The notes under the pieces: generated by a model
The model's input: the letters and a program-made list of their open reading frames with translations, nothing else
The model's database searches: none
What the model was told of the DNA's origin: nothing
In this document: positions 53,307-62,043 of the stretch, one piece after another
How positions within the stretch are numbered: the first letter of the stretch is position 1
Layout of the letters: the number at the start of each line of letters is the position of its first letter
Translations under genes and position numbers: made by a program
Assembly (NCBI GenBank): GCA_963785735.1
Contig: CAWAWJ010000001.1
Location: 682,001 to 746,000 of the forward strand
Source: REEB95 sp963785735
GTDB taxonomy: Bacteria > Pseudomonadota > Alphaproteobacteria > ATCC43930 > CGMCC-115725
DNA length: 64,000 bases
Reading direction: 5' to 3'

Positions 53307-55040
53307 ATGTCCGAAAACCCCAACCAGGTTCGCCGCGCCATCCACCCGGGATCGGGCCGTCGCGGCGGCCGCGATCTGCCCAAGGGCAGGCAGGTCGATC
53401 CGAAGGCGCTCGAGGAAGTGCGCGAGCTCTTGGGCCAAGGCGCGCGGCGGCCCGATCTGCTGATCGAATATCTCCATTTGATCCAGGACTATTACGGCTG
53501 CCTCCACGCCGGGCATCTGGTGGCGCTGGCCCAGGAGATGAAACTGGCGCTGGCCGAGGTCTATGAGGTGGCGTCTTTCTATGCCCATTTCGATATCGTG
53601 CTCGACGGCGAAACCCCGCCGCCGCCGCTGACCGTGAGGGTCTGCGACAGCCTCACCTGCGAATTGTTCGGCGCGCAGGCCTTGCTCAAGGAATTGCCGG
53701 GCAAGCTCGGGGCCCAGGTTCGCGTGGTGCGCGCACCCTGCATGGGCGGTTGTCACAACGCCCCGGTCGCGGCCATCGGCCACGCGCTGCATGAACACGC
53801 GACCCTCGACAGCATCGTGAAGCTGGTCAAGGAGCGCGCCGGCGGACCGGCCAAGCCCAAGACGCGAGCGGCCAAACCCGCCTCGCCGAGTTACCCCGGT
53901 TTCGAGGCCTATCGCGCTTCGGGCGGTTATAAGCTTTTGGAATCCTGTCTCTCGGGCCAGAAGCCGCTCGAGGAAATCCTGAAGACGCTCGAGGATGGCG
54001 GCTTGCGCGGCCTGGGCGGCGCCGGATTCCCCACCGGCCGCAAATGGCGCCTGGTGGGCGCCGAAAAAGCGCCGCGCCTCATGGCGGTCAACGCCGACGA
54101 AGGCGAGCCCGGCACCTTCAAGGACCGCATCTATCTCGAAACCGATCCGCACCGCATGCTCGAGGGCATGCTGATCGGCGCCTGGGCGGTGGACGCGGCC
54201 GAGATCTATATCTATCTGCGCGACGAATACGCGCAATGCCGCGATATCCTGATCAAGGAAATCGCGCTCCTGAATAAATCGGGTCTATCCAAGGGCCGCA
54301 AGATCCATTTGCGCCGCGGCGCCGGCGCCTATATCTGCGGCGAGGAATCGGCGATGCTGGAATCGATCGAGGGCAAGCGCGGATTGCCGCGCCACAAGCC
54401 GCCCTATCCGTCGCAGGTCGGCCTCTTCGGCCGCCCGACGCTCATCAACAACGTCGAGACGCTGTGGTGGGTCCGCGACGTGATCGAGAAGGGGCCGGCC
54501 TGGTTCTCTTCCCAGGGCCGCCGCGAGCGCAAGGGTCCGCGCAGCTTCTCGGTCTCCGGCCGGGTCAAGAAACCCGGCATGAAGGTCGCTCCCGCCGGCA
54601 TCACCGTGCAGGAACTGATTGACGAATATTGCGGCGGCATGGCTGACGGCCATGTCTTCAAGGGCTATCTGCCGGGCGGCGCCTCGGGCGGAATCTTGCC
54701 CGCCTCCATGGCCGATTTGCCGCTGGATTTTGGCACTCTCGAAAGCCACGGCGCGCTTATCGGCTCGGCCGCGGTTGTGGTTTTGTCCGACAAGGACAAC
54801 ATGCGGGAGATGTCCCTCAACCTGCTCAAATTTTTTGCAGACGAGAGTTGCGGCCAATGCACGCCTTGCCGGGTGGGCACGGAAAAGGCCGTCCAGCTTC
54901 TGTCGCAGCCGAAATGGGACGGGCCCCTGATCGAGGAGCTGACCAAGGTCATGACCGATGCGTCGATTTGCGGCCTGGGACAAGCGGCCATGAATTCGGT
55001 TAAACTGGTCCTCAAGCATTTTCCGCAGGATGTGTCATGA
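53307..55040 (+). CDS. NAD-dependent formate dehydrogenase, fused gamma-beta (NuoE-NuoF-like) subunit
   Basis: 577 residues. Residues 1-160 are NuoE/FdsG-like with [2Fe-2S] ligands in CDSLTC and APCMGGCHNAP. A Pro/Lys/Ala linker (KPKTRAAKPASP) joins a NuoF/FdsB-like part with the FMN/NADH site (GLRGLGGAGFPTGRKW, NADEGEPGTFKDR, GAGAYICGEESAM) and a [4Fe-4S] motif ESCGQCTPCRVG. It passes electrons from formate to NAD. The same fusion occurs in Fdh1 of Methylorubrum, while FdsB/FdsG are separate in Rhodobacter. It overlaps the alpha-subunit gene by 4 bases. Confidence 0.9.
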   Translation: MSENPNQVRRAIHPGSGRRGGRDLPKGRQVDPKALEEVRELLGQGARRPDLLIEYLHLIQDYYGCLHAGHLVALAQEMKLALAEVYEVASFYAHFDIVLDGETPPPPLTVRVCDSLTCELFGAQALLKELPGKLGAQVRVVRAPCMGGCHNAPVAAIGHALHEHATLDSIVKLVKERAGGPAKPKTRAAKPASPSYPGFEAYRASGGYKLLESCLSGQKPLEEILKTLEDGGLRGLGGAGFPTGRKWRLVGAEKAPRLMAVNADEGEPGTFKDRIYLETDPHRMLEGMLIGAWAVDAAEIYIYLRDEYAQCRDILIKEIALLNKSGLSKGRKIHLRRGAGAYICGEESAMLESIEGKRGLPRHKPPYPSQVGLFGRPTLINNVETLWWVRDVIEKGPAWFSSQGRRERKGPRSFSVSGRVKKPGMKVAPAGITVQELIDEYCGGMADGHVFKGYLPGGASGGILPASMADLPLDFGTLESHGALIGSAAVVVLSDKDNMREMSLNLLKFFADESCGQCTPCRVGTEKAVQLLSQPKWDGPLIEELTKVMTDASICGLGQAAMNSVKLVLKHFPQDVS

Positions 55041-57805
55041 GCGACGGCGCGGGCGTCATCGGCGACAGCGTCAAATTCTTCCTCGACGGCGAGGAGGTCG
55101 AGGCGCGGCCGGGTGAAACCATCTGGCAGGTGGCCAACCGCAAGGGCACCGAAATCCCGCATCTGTGCTATTCGCCCGCGCCCTTCTACCGGCCGGACGG
55201 CAATTGCCGCGCCTGCATGGTCGAGATCGAGGGGGAGCGCGTGCTGGCCGCCTCCTGCATCCGCAAGCCGAGCGCGGGCATGAAAGTGAAAAGCGCGTCG
55301 GACCGCGCCAAGTTCTCGCGCCAGATGGTGTTCGAACTCCTGGTCGCCGACCAGCCCAGCCGCGACGCTCATCCCGATCCCAATTCGCGCTTCTGGAAAT
55401 GGGCCGACCGCGTCGGCGTGAGCCAGAGCCGCTTCCCGGGGATGCGCCACCCCGCGCCCGACCGCTCGCATCCGGCGATGGCGGTCCGGCTAGACGCCTG
55501 CATCGAATGTAATCTCTGCGTTCGCGCCTGCCGCGAGGTCCAGGTCAACGACGTCATCGGCATGGCCAAGCGCGGCCACGAGGCCAAGATCGTGTTCGAC
55601 TTCGACGATCCGATGGGCGACAGCACCTGCGTTGCTTGCGGCGAATGCGTCCAGGCCTGCCCGACCGGCGCGCTGATGCCGGCTTCGGTCGAGAACGAAC
55701 AGGGCGTACTGGCGAAGAAACCCGACCGCGAGGTCGAAAGCATCTGCCCCTATTGCGGCGTCGGCTGCCAGATCACCTACAAGATCAAGGACGACAAGCT
55801 GCTCTATGTCGACGGCCGCGACGGGCCCTCCAACCACGACCGGCTTTGCGTCAAGGGCCGCTTCGGCTTCGATTACGTGAGCCACCCCGACCGACTCTTG
55901 AAGCCGCTCATCCGCAAGGAAGGCGCTCCCAAGAGCGGCGATCTCGACATCGACCCGAAGAATCCCTGGACCCATTTCCGCGAAGCCACGTGGGAAGAGG
56001 CGCTCGACGCAGCCGCCAACGGATTGAAACGCGTCCACCAGGCCCATGGGCCCAAGGGCATCGCCGGCTTCGGTTCGGCCAAGGGCTCGAATGAAGAGGC
56101 CTATCTCTTCCAGAAGCTGATCCGCGCCGGTTTCGGCACCAACAACGTCGATCACTGCACGCGCCTCTGCCACGCCTCGTCGGTGGCGGGGCTGCTCGAA
56201 GGCATCGGCTCGGGCGCGGTGACCGCGCCCTTCACCGCCGCCAAGGACGCCGACCTCATCATCGTCATCGGCGCCAACCCGACCGAGAATCACCCGGTGG
56301 CGGCCACATTCCTCAAAAACGCGGCCAAGCGCGGCGCCACGCTCATCGTCATGGATCCGCGCGGCCAGGCCTTGAAGCGCCACGCCACCCACATGCTGCA
56401 ATTCAATCCCGCCAAGGATGTGTGGCTGTTGTCGGCCATGATCAACGTCATCATCGCCGAGAGCCTCTACGACCAGCAATATGTCCAGGCGCATACCGAG
56501 GATTTCGAGAAGCTGAAGGAGAGCGTGAAGGACCGCACGCCCGAGAAAATGGCGCCGATCTGCGGCATCGACGCCGAGACCTTGAAGACCGTGGCACGGA
56601 AATACGCCCGCGCCGAGGCCGCCATCATCTTCTGGGGCATGGGCATCTCCCAGCACATTCACGGCACCGACAACACGCGCTGCCTGATCGCGCTGGCGCT
56701 CATCACCGGCCAGATCGGCCGGCCGGGCACCGGGCTCCATCCGCTGCGCGGCCAGAACAACGTCCAGGGCGCGTCGGATGTGGGGCTGATCCCGATGTTC
56801 TATCCCGATTACCAATCGGTCGAGGATCCGGAGCGTATCCAGTTCTACGAGAATCTGTGGGGCGCCAAGCTCGACCCGAAGCGCGGCCTCACCGTGGTCG
56901 AGATCATGACCGCGATCCACGAAGGCGTCATTCATGGCATGTACATCATGGGCGAGAACCCGGCCATGTCGGATCCCGACGTGCAGCACGCGCGCGACGC
57001 GCTCGCCAAGCTCGACCATCTGGTGGTGCAGGACCTGTTCTTGACCGAGACCGCGAAATACGCCGACGTGGTGCTGCCGGCCTCGGCCTGGCCCGAAAAA
57101 ATTGGCACGGTCAGCAACACCAACCGCCAGGTGCAGATGGGCCGCAGGGCGCTGCCGCTGCCGGGCGAGGCGCGCGAGGATATCTGGATCATCCAGGAGA
57201 TGGCGCGGCGCATCGGCCTCAAATGGAATTATCCCCATGTCAGCGACGTGTTCGCCGAGATGAAAAAGGCGATGCCGTCGCTCGACCACATCACCTGGGA
57301 AAGGCTTGAGCGCGAAAGTTCGGTCACATATCCCTGCTCCGCCGACGATCAGCCCGGCGACGAGATCGTGTTCGGCGACGGCTTCCCCACCAAGAGCGGG
57401 CGCGGGCGGCTGGTGCCGGTCGGGCTGGCGCTGCCGGCCGAGACGCCGGATGCGGAATACCCCCTGGTGCTTACGACCGGCCGCCAGCTTGAGCATTGGC
57501 ACACCGGCGCCATGACCAGGCGGGCTTCGGTGCTGGACGCGCTCGAATCCGAGGCCCATGTCTCGATGTCGCCCGGCGATTTGAAGCGCATGGGCGTTTC
57601 GGCGGGCGGCATGATCCGGGTCGAGACCAGGCGCGGCGCGATCGAATTGAAGGCGCGGCCCGACAATGCGATCCCGCCCGGCATGGTGTTCATCCCGTTC
57701 TGCTATGCCGAGGCCGCGGCCAATATCCTCACCAACCCGCAGCTCGATCCCTTCGGCAAGATCCCCGAATTCAAATACTGCGCCGCGCGAGTCGAGAAGG
57801 TCTAA
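55037..57805 (+). CDS. Formate dehydrogenase alpha subunit (molybdenum/tungsten bis-MGD)
   Basis: 922 residues. The order is: NuoG-like [2Fe-2S] domain (CYSPAPFYRPDGNCRACMVE), His-ligated cluster region, two [4Fe-4S] ferredoxin motifs (CIECNLCVRACREV, CVACGECVQACPTG), the MopB [4Fe-4S] motif CPYCGVGCQ, and the catalytic and MGD-binding domains. The metal ligand is Cys378 in CTRLCHASS, followed by His379, so it is a Cys, not a selenocysteine, enzyme. It oxidises formate to CO2. Maturation genes fdsC/fdhD and fdsD do not follow; the next gene is on the other strand and begins its stop at the very next base. Confidence 0.93.
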   Translation: MSDGAGVIGDSVKFFLDGEEVEARPGETIWQVANRKGTEIPHLCYSPAPFYRPDGNCRACMVEIEGERVLAASCIRKPSAGMKVKSASDRAKFSRQMVFELLVADQPSRDAHPDPNSRFWKWADRVGVSQSRFPGMRHPAPDRSHPAMAVRLDACIECNLCVRACREVQVNDVIGMAKRGHEAKIVFDFDDPMGDSTCVACGECVQACPTGALMPASVENEQGVLAKKPDREVESICPYCGVGCQITYKIKDDKLLYVDGRDGPSNHDRLCVKGRFGFDYVSHPDRLLKPLIRKEGAPKSGDLDIDPKNPWTHFREATWEEALDAAANGLKRVHQAHGPKGIAGFGSAKGSNEEAYLFQKLIRAGFGTNNVDHCTRLCHASSVAGLLEGIGSGAVTAPFTAAKDADLIIVIGANPTENHPVAATFLKNAAKRGATLIVMDPRGQALKRHATHMLQFNPAKDVWLLSAMINVIIAESLYDQQYVQAHTEDFEKLKESVKDRTPEKMAPICGIDAETLKTVARKYARAEAAIIFWGMGISQHIHGTDNTRCLIALALITGQIGRPGTGLHPLRGQNNVQGASDVGLIPMFYPDYQSVEDPERIQFYENLWGAKLDPKRGLTVVEIMTAIHEGVIHGMYIMGENPAMSDPDVQHARDALAKLDHLVVQDLFLTETAKYADVVLPASAWPEKIGTVSNTNRQVQMGRRALPLPGEAREDIWIIQEMARRIGLKWNYPHVSDVFAEMKKAMPSLDHITWERLERESSVTYPCSADDQPGDEIVFGDGFPTKSGRGRLVPVGLALPAETPDAEYPLVLTTGRQLEHWHTGAMTRRASVLDALESEAHVSMSPGDLKRMGVSAGGMIRVETRRGAIELKARPDNAIPPGMVFIPFCYAEAAANILTNPQLDPFGKIPEFKYCAARVEKV

Positions 57806-59077
57806 CTAACCCGATCGGGCTCGTTTTCCCGCCGCGAGATAGCTCTCGCGCAGCGGCTTCAACACGACGAGCGCGGCCAAGGCGGCCAGCGCGTTGATCC
57901 CGACCGCGATGACGAAAGCCGCGTGCCAGCTTCCGGTGGCGGCCGAAACCATGCCGATGACGGGCACCAAGAGCGTCGCCGTGCCCTTGGCGGTATAGAG
58001 GAATCCGGCATTGGCGCCGGCGAATCGCGCGCCGAAAGCGTCGGCGTTGATCGCCGGGAACAGGCTGTAGATTTCGCCCCAGGTGAAATAGACGAGCGCG
58101 CTCAACAGCACGAAAACGCCCGGGTCGCGGCCGAAGAAGAACTGCGCGCCGATGCCGACGGCCTGGCAGCCAAAGGCCAGGGCCATGATGTTCTCGCGCC
58201 CCCAATGGTCCGACAGCCAGCCGAAGAAAGGCCGGGTCAGCCCGCTCAATACGCGGTCGATCGCCAGCGCGAAGCCCAGGGCCGGCACGATCATGCCGGC
58301 GAAGCCCACCGGCGCGCGGTCGATGCCGAAATCATAGGCGATCGCCGGCAGCTGCGCGATCGCGGCGAGGCCGGCCGCGCCCACCAGCGCGAACATCGCA
58401 TACATCGCCCAGAACAAGGGCGTCCGCAGCATCTCGGCCGGCGTGGCGTCGCGCGAAGCCTGGGCGAGCCAGGGGCTGGGCTTCGCCGTGCCGCGGCGCG
58501 GCGCGGCGAAGAGCCAGCCCAGCAGCAGCACGATCACGCCCTGGCCCAGGCCGAAGCGCAGGAATGCCGTCTCATAGCCATAGGCCGCGATCATGCGCAT
58601 GATCGGCAGCGCGGTCACGGCCACGCCCGCGCCATAACCCGCCGTGACCAATCCCGCGGCAAGCCCACGCCGGTCGGGAAACCATTTAAGCGCGTTGCCG
58701 AGGCAGGCGCCGTAGACCGATCCCGCGCCGACGCCGCCCAGCGCCGCCAAGGCGTAAAATAGTCCCAGCGAATCCGCCGCCGCGTTCGCCATCCAGGCGA
58801 TACCCACCAGCACCCCGCCCGCGACCACCACCGGCCGCGGCCCGTAGCGGTCGGCGAGCCAGCCCGCCGCTGGCACGATCCAGGTCTCGGTCAGAACAAA
58901 AATGCCGAGCGCCAGATAGATGGCGGACCGGTCCCACTGGAACTTGTCGTGGATGGGCGCCACGAACAGCACCCAGCCATATTGCAGATTGGCGACGGTC
59001 ACCATGCAGGCGACGCCGAGGGTGAGCTGGACCCAGCGATTGGCCGGGCCCGGGCGGCGCGTCCCGACGAAAGGCAT
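57806..59077 (-). CDS. oxlT: OxlT-like oxalate:formate antiporter (MFS), copy 1
   Basis: A 423-residue MFS protein with twelve hydrophobic helices. The OxlT-type signature NLQYGWVLFVAPI in helix 1, NALKWFPDRRGLAAGL and FLYTAKGTATLL are present; Lys364 in YTAKG corresponds by motif to the essential Lys355 of Oxalobacter OxlT. It would import oxalate in exchange for formate. The ATG at 59077 has CAGGAA upstream; 17 upstream residues in the frame are not conserved. It converges on the formate dehydrogenase gene with no gap, supporting a role in this pathway. Confidence 0.88.
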   Translation of the reverse strand: MPFVGTRRPGPANRWVQLTLGVACMVTVANLQYGWVLFVAPIHDKFQWDRSAIYLALGIFVLTETWIVPAAGWLADRYGPRPVVVAGGVLVGIAWMANAAADSLGLFYALAALGGVGAGSVYGACLGNALKWFPDRRGLAAGLVTAGYGAGVAVTALPIMRMIAAYGYETAFLRFGLGQGVIVLLLGWLFAAPRRGTAKPSPWLAQASRDATPAEMLRTPLFWAMYAMFALVGAAGLAAIAQLPAIAYDFGIDRAPVGFAGMIVPALGFALAIDRVLSGLTRPFFGWLSDHWGRENIMALAFGCQAVGIGAQFFFGRDPGVFVLLSALVYFTWGEIYSLFPAINADAFGARFAGANAGFLYTAKGTATLLVPVIGMVSAATGSWHAAFVIAVGINALAALAALVVLKPLRESYLAAGKRARSG

Positions 59078-59218
59078 TTCCTGTTCCCGCCACGCTATTT
59101 TTATTCTGGCCGTCCCCCCGCTTGGCAAGGCGAGGCGCTCTCATTGGACAAAGAAACCCGCCGGAAAGCAAGGCGCTACCCTGCAACAAATACCCGGGGC
59201 GCGTGCGTGGGGGTTTGC

Positions 59219-59248
59219 GAAAAAAATAGGCGGGGCCGAAGCCCCGCC
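59219..59248 (-). terminator. Intrinsic terminator between the two antiporter genes
   Basis: GGCGGGGC (59229-59236) and GCCCCGCC (59241-59248) form a perfect 8-base stem with a CGAA/TTCG tetraloop. On the minus strand it is followed by a T-rich tract (complement of AAAAAAA at 59220-59226). It lies 27 bases after the stop of copy 2, so copies 1 and 2 are likely separate transcripts. Confidence 0.88.
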
Positions 59249-59274
59249 CAATAATCGCTCAACCGTTTCAGCTG

Positions 59275-60564
59275 TTATTCGGCCGCGGCGGCGCGCATCC
59301 GCGCCGCGCTGCCGCCGATGAACCGCGCGCGCAGCGGCTTCAGCACGAACAGCGCCAGCGCCACCACCACGAAGTTCATGATGGCGGTGGCGATGAGCAC
59401 GTCATACCAGCTGCCGGTTGCGCCCTTGATGACGTTCGCCAGCGGCACCAGGAACGCCGAGGTGCCCTTGGCGGTATAGAGAAACGCGGCGTTCACCGTC
59501 GCATATTTGGTGCCGAAGGTGTCGGTGCAGGTCGAGGGGAAGAGGCTGAAAATCTCGCCCCAGGTGAAGAAGATGAAGCCCGCGCAGATCATGAACGTCC
59601 ACGGCGAGGTTCCGGCCGTCCCCAACAGCCAATAGGCGACGCCGCCCAAGCCGAAGGCGATCGCCATGGTGCTCTCGCGGCCGATCCGGTCGGAAACCCA
59701 GCCGAAGAACGGCCGCGCCAGCCCGTTCATCACGTTGTCCACCACCAGCGTCACGGTCAGGGTGGTGGCGCCTAGGAACAGGACCGCATCGGAGACGTTG
59801 TAATCCTTGGCGATCAGCGCGATCTGCGCCGTCGCCATCAGCCCGCTGGCCGAAACCAGGATGAACATGATGTAGAGCAGCCAAAAGATCGGCGAGACCA
59901 GCATCTTTCCGGGCGACAGGCTCTGCGCCGTTTGGATGACCTTGGCGACGGCGGCGCCGCGCATTTCGCCCACAGCCGGCTGCCGGAGCGCCCAGGCCAG
60001 TATGAAGACGATCGCGCCCTGGACGAGCCCGAACCAGAAAAATGCCGCCTGATAGCCGTTGGCGGCGATGACGGCGCGGATCGGAATGACGGTCAGTGCC
60101 GCGCCTGCGCCGAAGCCGGCCGCGGTCAATCCCACCGCGAGGCCGCGGCGGTCCGGAAACCACTTCACCGCGCTGCCGACGCAGGTCGCGTAAACCGCGC
60201 CGCCGCCGGCGCCGGTCAAGGCCGCGCCCACATAAAGCGCCTCAAGCGAGGTCGCTTGCGAATTGAGGATCCAGCCGACGGCGACCAGGATGCCGCCCGC
60301 GGCGACGACGATTTTCGGTCCGCGTGTCGGGCCGAGCAGATCGACGATCCAGCCCTCGACCGGCGTCAGCCAGGTCTCGAGCGCGATGAAGATGCTGAAG
60401 GCGAGCTGAATGTCGGTGACCGACCAGCCCTGCGCCTTGCTCATCGGCGCGACAAACAATGTCCAGCCGTATTGCAGATTGGCGATCATCACCATGCAGA
60501 TGATGCCGGCGATGAGTTGCCACCAACGATGGGGCGCGACCGCGCCCATGCTCTTGTCCGCCAT
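59275..60564 (-). CDS. oxlT: OxlT-like oxalate:formate antiporter (MFS), copy 2
   Basis: A 429-residue MFS protein with twelve hydrophobic helices, homologous to copy 1 throughout but clearly diverged. It has NLQYGWTLFVAPM, AVKWFPDRRGLAVGL and FLYTAKGTSAFLVP, with Lys366 in the position of OxlT Lys355. I start at ATG 60564, which has AAGGGG 6 bases upstream; an ATG two codons earlier abuts that site. It could be an oxalate:formate antiporter or handle a related dicarboxylate. Confidence 0.87.
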   Translation of the reverse strand: MADKSMGAVAPHRWWQLIAGIICMVMIANLQYGWTLFVAPMSKAQGWSVTDIQLAFSIFIALETWLTPVEGWIVDLLGPTRGPKIVVAAGGILVAVGWILNSQATSLEALYVGAALTGAGGGAVYATCVGSAVKWFPDRRGLAVGLTAAGFGAGAALTVIPIRAVIAANGYQAAFFWFGLVQGAIVFILAWALRQPAVGEMRGAAVAKVIQTAQSLSPGKMLVSPIFWLLYIMFILVSASGLMATAQIALIAKDYNVSDAVLFLGATTLTVTLVVDNVMNGLARPFFGWVSDRIGRESTMAIAFGLGGVAYWLLGTAGTSPWTFMICAGFIFFTWGEIFSLFPSTCTDTFGTKYATVNAAFLYTAKGTSAFLVPLANVIKGATGSWYDVLIATAIMNFVVVALALFVLKPLRARFIGGSAARMRAAAAE

Positions 60565-61070
60565 TTCCATCCCCTTGGGTGGGCCTTGTAGGAGCCCGCC
60601 AGTTGTTTGCCGTATCCTGCGCTTGAGCCGCGCTTTTCCTGGCCCATTCAACAGTGCGAAGCGGGCGATGGCAAGCGTCGATTTGCCCACCGGCTCTACC
60701 ATAAGCCATTGACTTTGCTTATATTTTAACCACCTCGCGCGAGCTTATCGGGGACTAATGTGACGGCAATCATGCTACGGCCGAATCCCGTTCGGCCCGG
60801 CTGCCCGGTCCGGGCATATCGCCGTCACACGCGACTCGGCCGCCACCGCGACTCGGGAAAACCCGGAATCCCCTTTAAATATGCGGGTTTCATTGGACCG
60901 GCGGTCTGCCTTCGCGTATGAGGGCGTTGTTGCATGACGGCGGAATCGGGCGCGGCGTTCCCGGTCATCTCTGTTTCAGGCGAGGCCGGGTTCGTCACGA
61001 CACGATTTGCAAGCCGTCCGCATCCACGGGGGAACACGGCACTGCAAAGAGAGAGAGAAGGAAAACGAAC
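60565..61070. other. Long intergenic region upstream of the HU-like gene
   Basis: 506 bases between divergent oxlT copy 2 and the HU-like gene, with no credible ORF. A TATATT element at 60720-60725 could be a -10 box, but no good -35 is seen. A set of nested inverted repeats at 60759-60829 is listed separately. CGCGACTCGG occurs twice, at 60830 and 60847. Confidence 0.5.
60759..60829 (+). repeat. Nested inverted repeats that could fold as a three-way junction
   Basis: An outer 9-base stem TGTGACGGC (60759-60767)/GCCGTCACA (60821-60829) encloses two hairpins: GGCCGAA/TTCGGCC (60779-60785 with 60791-60797, 5-base loop) and TGCCCGG/CCGGGCA (60802-60816). I cannot match it to a known riboswitch or ncRNA. 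It could be a structured leader of the HU-like mRNA, a small RNA, or a set of DNA operators. Confidence 0.4.
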
Positions 61071-61337
61071 ATGAGCAAGCAAGTTCTCATCGATGCGTTG
61101 AAAGCAATCGGTCTCCGGGCCGTCGATGCCAATCAGGCGGTCGATACGGTCACCGAAACCATCGCCGGCGAATTGCGCAAGGGCGAGCGGTTCAGCATTC
61201 CGGGCTTCGGCACTTTCGCCGTGAGCAATCGCGCGGCGCGCATGGGCCGCAATCCGCGCACCGGCGCGGAGATCAAGATCCAGGCGAGCAAGGGCGTGCG
61301 CTTCAAGGCGGGCGCCAAGCTCAAGGGCTCGCTCTAA
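61071..61337 (+). CDS. hup: HU-family DNA-binding protein
   Basis: An 88-residue HU/IHF-fold protein. MSKQVLIDALKAIGL is the helical dimerisation part; the signature GFGTFAVSNRAARMGRNPRTG includes the DNA-bending arm with its Pro, and the C-terminus is Lys-rich. It compacts and bends DNA as a dimer. The ATG at 61071 follows GAGAGAAGGAAAACGAAC. IHF subunits are alternatives, but length and sequence fit HU better. Confidence 0.9.
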   Translation: MSKQVLIDALKAIGLRAVDANQAVDTVTETIAGELRKGERFSIPGFGTFAVSNRAARMGRNPRTGAEIKIQASKGVRFKAGAKLKGSL

Positions 61338-61382
61338 ACCCGGCCGGTTTCGTTCCTATTGCGCGACGCCGGAAGCGGCTTG

Positions 61383-61410
61383 AACGCCGCGCCCGGCGCC
61401 GCGGCGTTTT
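61383..61410 (+). terminator. Putative intrinsic terminator of the HU-like gene
   Basis: AACGCCGCG (61383-61391) pairs perfectly with CGCGGCGTT (61400-61408) around an 8-base loop and is followed by a short T-run (TTTT at 61407-61410). It ends just before the stop of the convergent methyltransferase gene. Confidence 0.55.
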
Positions 61411-61416
61411 GGGGGC

Positions 61417-62043
61417 TTAAGCCCGCTTGGGCTTGATCGCCACCATATCGACCAGCGCCGACATGCCGTGATGCCCGCCGCCCTCGTGGATTTCGGAATC
61501 GTGCTCTTCGAGATGGAGAAGTTCGAAACCGGCGAAGGCGCGGCGCAGCATGGCGGCGGTATAGAGATGGTCGATCTGCTTCGGCCCGCCGGTGCCGTAG
61601 CGGAGCTGTTCCGGCCGGTAGCCCTGGAGAATCAGCACCCCGCCGGGTTTTAAGCACTCGCAAATGCGGCAGAAGATGGTGTCGCGCAGACCGGCGCCGG
61701 CAAATTGACAGAAAATGGCGGCCACCAAATCGAAAAGGCCGCTGCCCCAATCCCAGGTCGCGAGGTCGGCGCATTCGGTCGCGAGCTTGACGCCTTCGCG
61801 CGCCGCCAGGCTCTTCGCCTTTTCGAGCGCGATGGGCGAGAAATCGACCGACAGCACGTCGAGCCCCTGGCGCGCCAGAAAAACCCCGTTGCGCCCTTCG
61901 CCGTCGGCGATGGACAGGGCCTTCCATCCCGGTTTCAGGCGGCGGGATTGGGATGCGAGGAAGGCGTTGGGCTCTACGCCGAAGATGTAATCCGCCTGGG
62001 CGTAACGCGTGTTCCAGCGATCCCGCGCCTCTTCTTCCTTCAT
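61417..62043 (-). CDS. Class I SAM-dependent methyltransferase
   Basis: 208 residues. A short N-terminal segment (EEARDRWNTRYAQADYIFG, as in TehB/thiopurine-type enzymes) leads into a SAM-binding Rossmann domain with ALSIADGEGRNGVFLARQG and the acidic VDFSPIALEKA. LKPGGVLILQGYRPEQL is motif post-III. The substrate is unknown. I start at ATG 62043, preceded by GGGGGAGGA; upstream frame residues are not conserved. Confidence 0.83.
   Translation of the reverse strand: MKEEEARDRWNTRYAQADYIFGVEPNAFLASQSRRLKPGWKALSIADGEGRNGVFLARQGLDVLSVDFSPIALEKAKSLAAREGVKLATECADLATWDWGSGLFDLVAAIFCQFAGAGLRDTIFCRICECLKPGGVLILQGYRPEQLRYGTGGPKQIDHLYTAAMLRRAFAGFELLHLEEHDSEIHEGGGHHGMSALVDMVAIKPKRA

Noticed and set aside
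56156..56170. Possible selenocysteine formate dehydrogenase
   Set aside because: The metal-ligand codon is TGC (Cys378) and there is no in-frame TGA in the gene.
55490..57559. 689-residue minus-strand ORF opposite the formate dehydrogenase alpha gene
   Set aside because: Shadow of a gene with all expected iron-sulfur and MGD motifs.
60709..60725. TTGACT with TATATT as a promoter
   Set aside because: The two elements are only 5 bases apart, far too close for a sigma-70 promoter.
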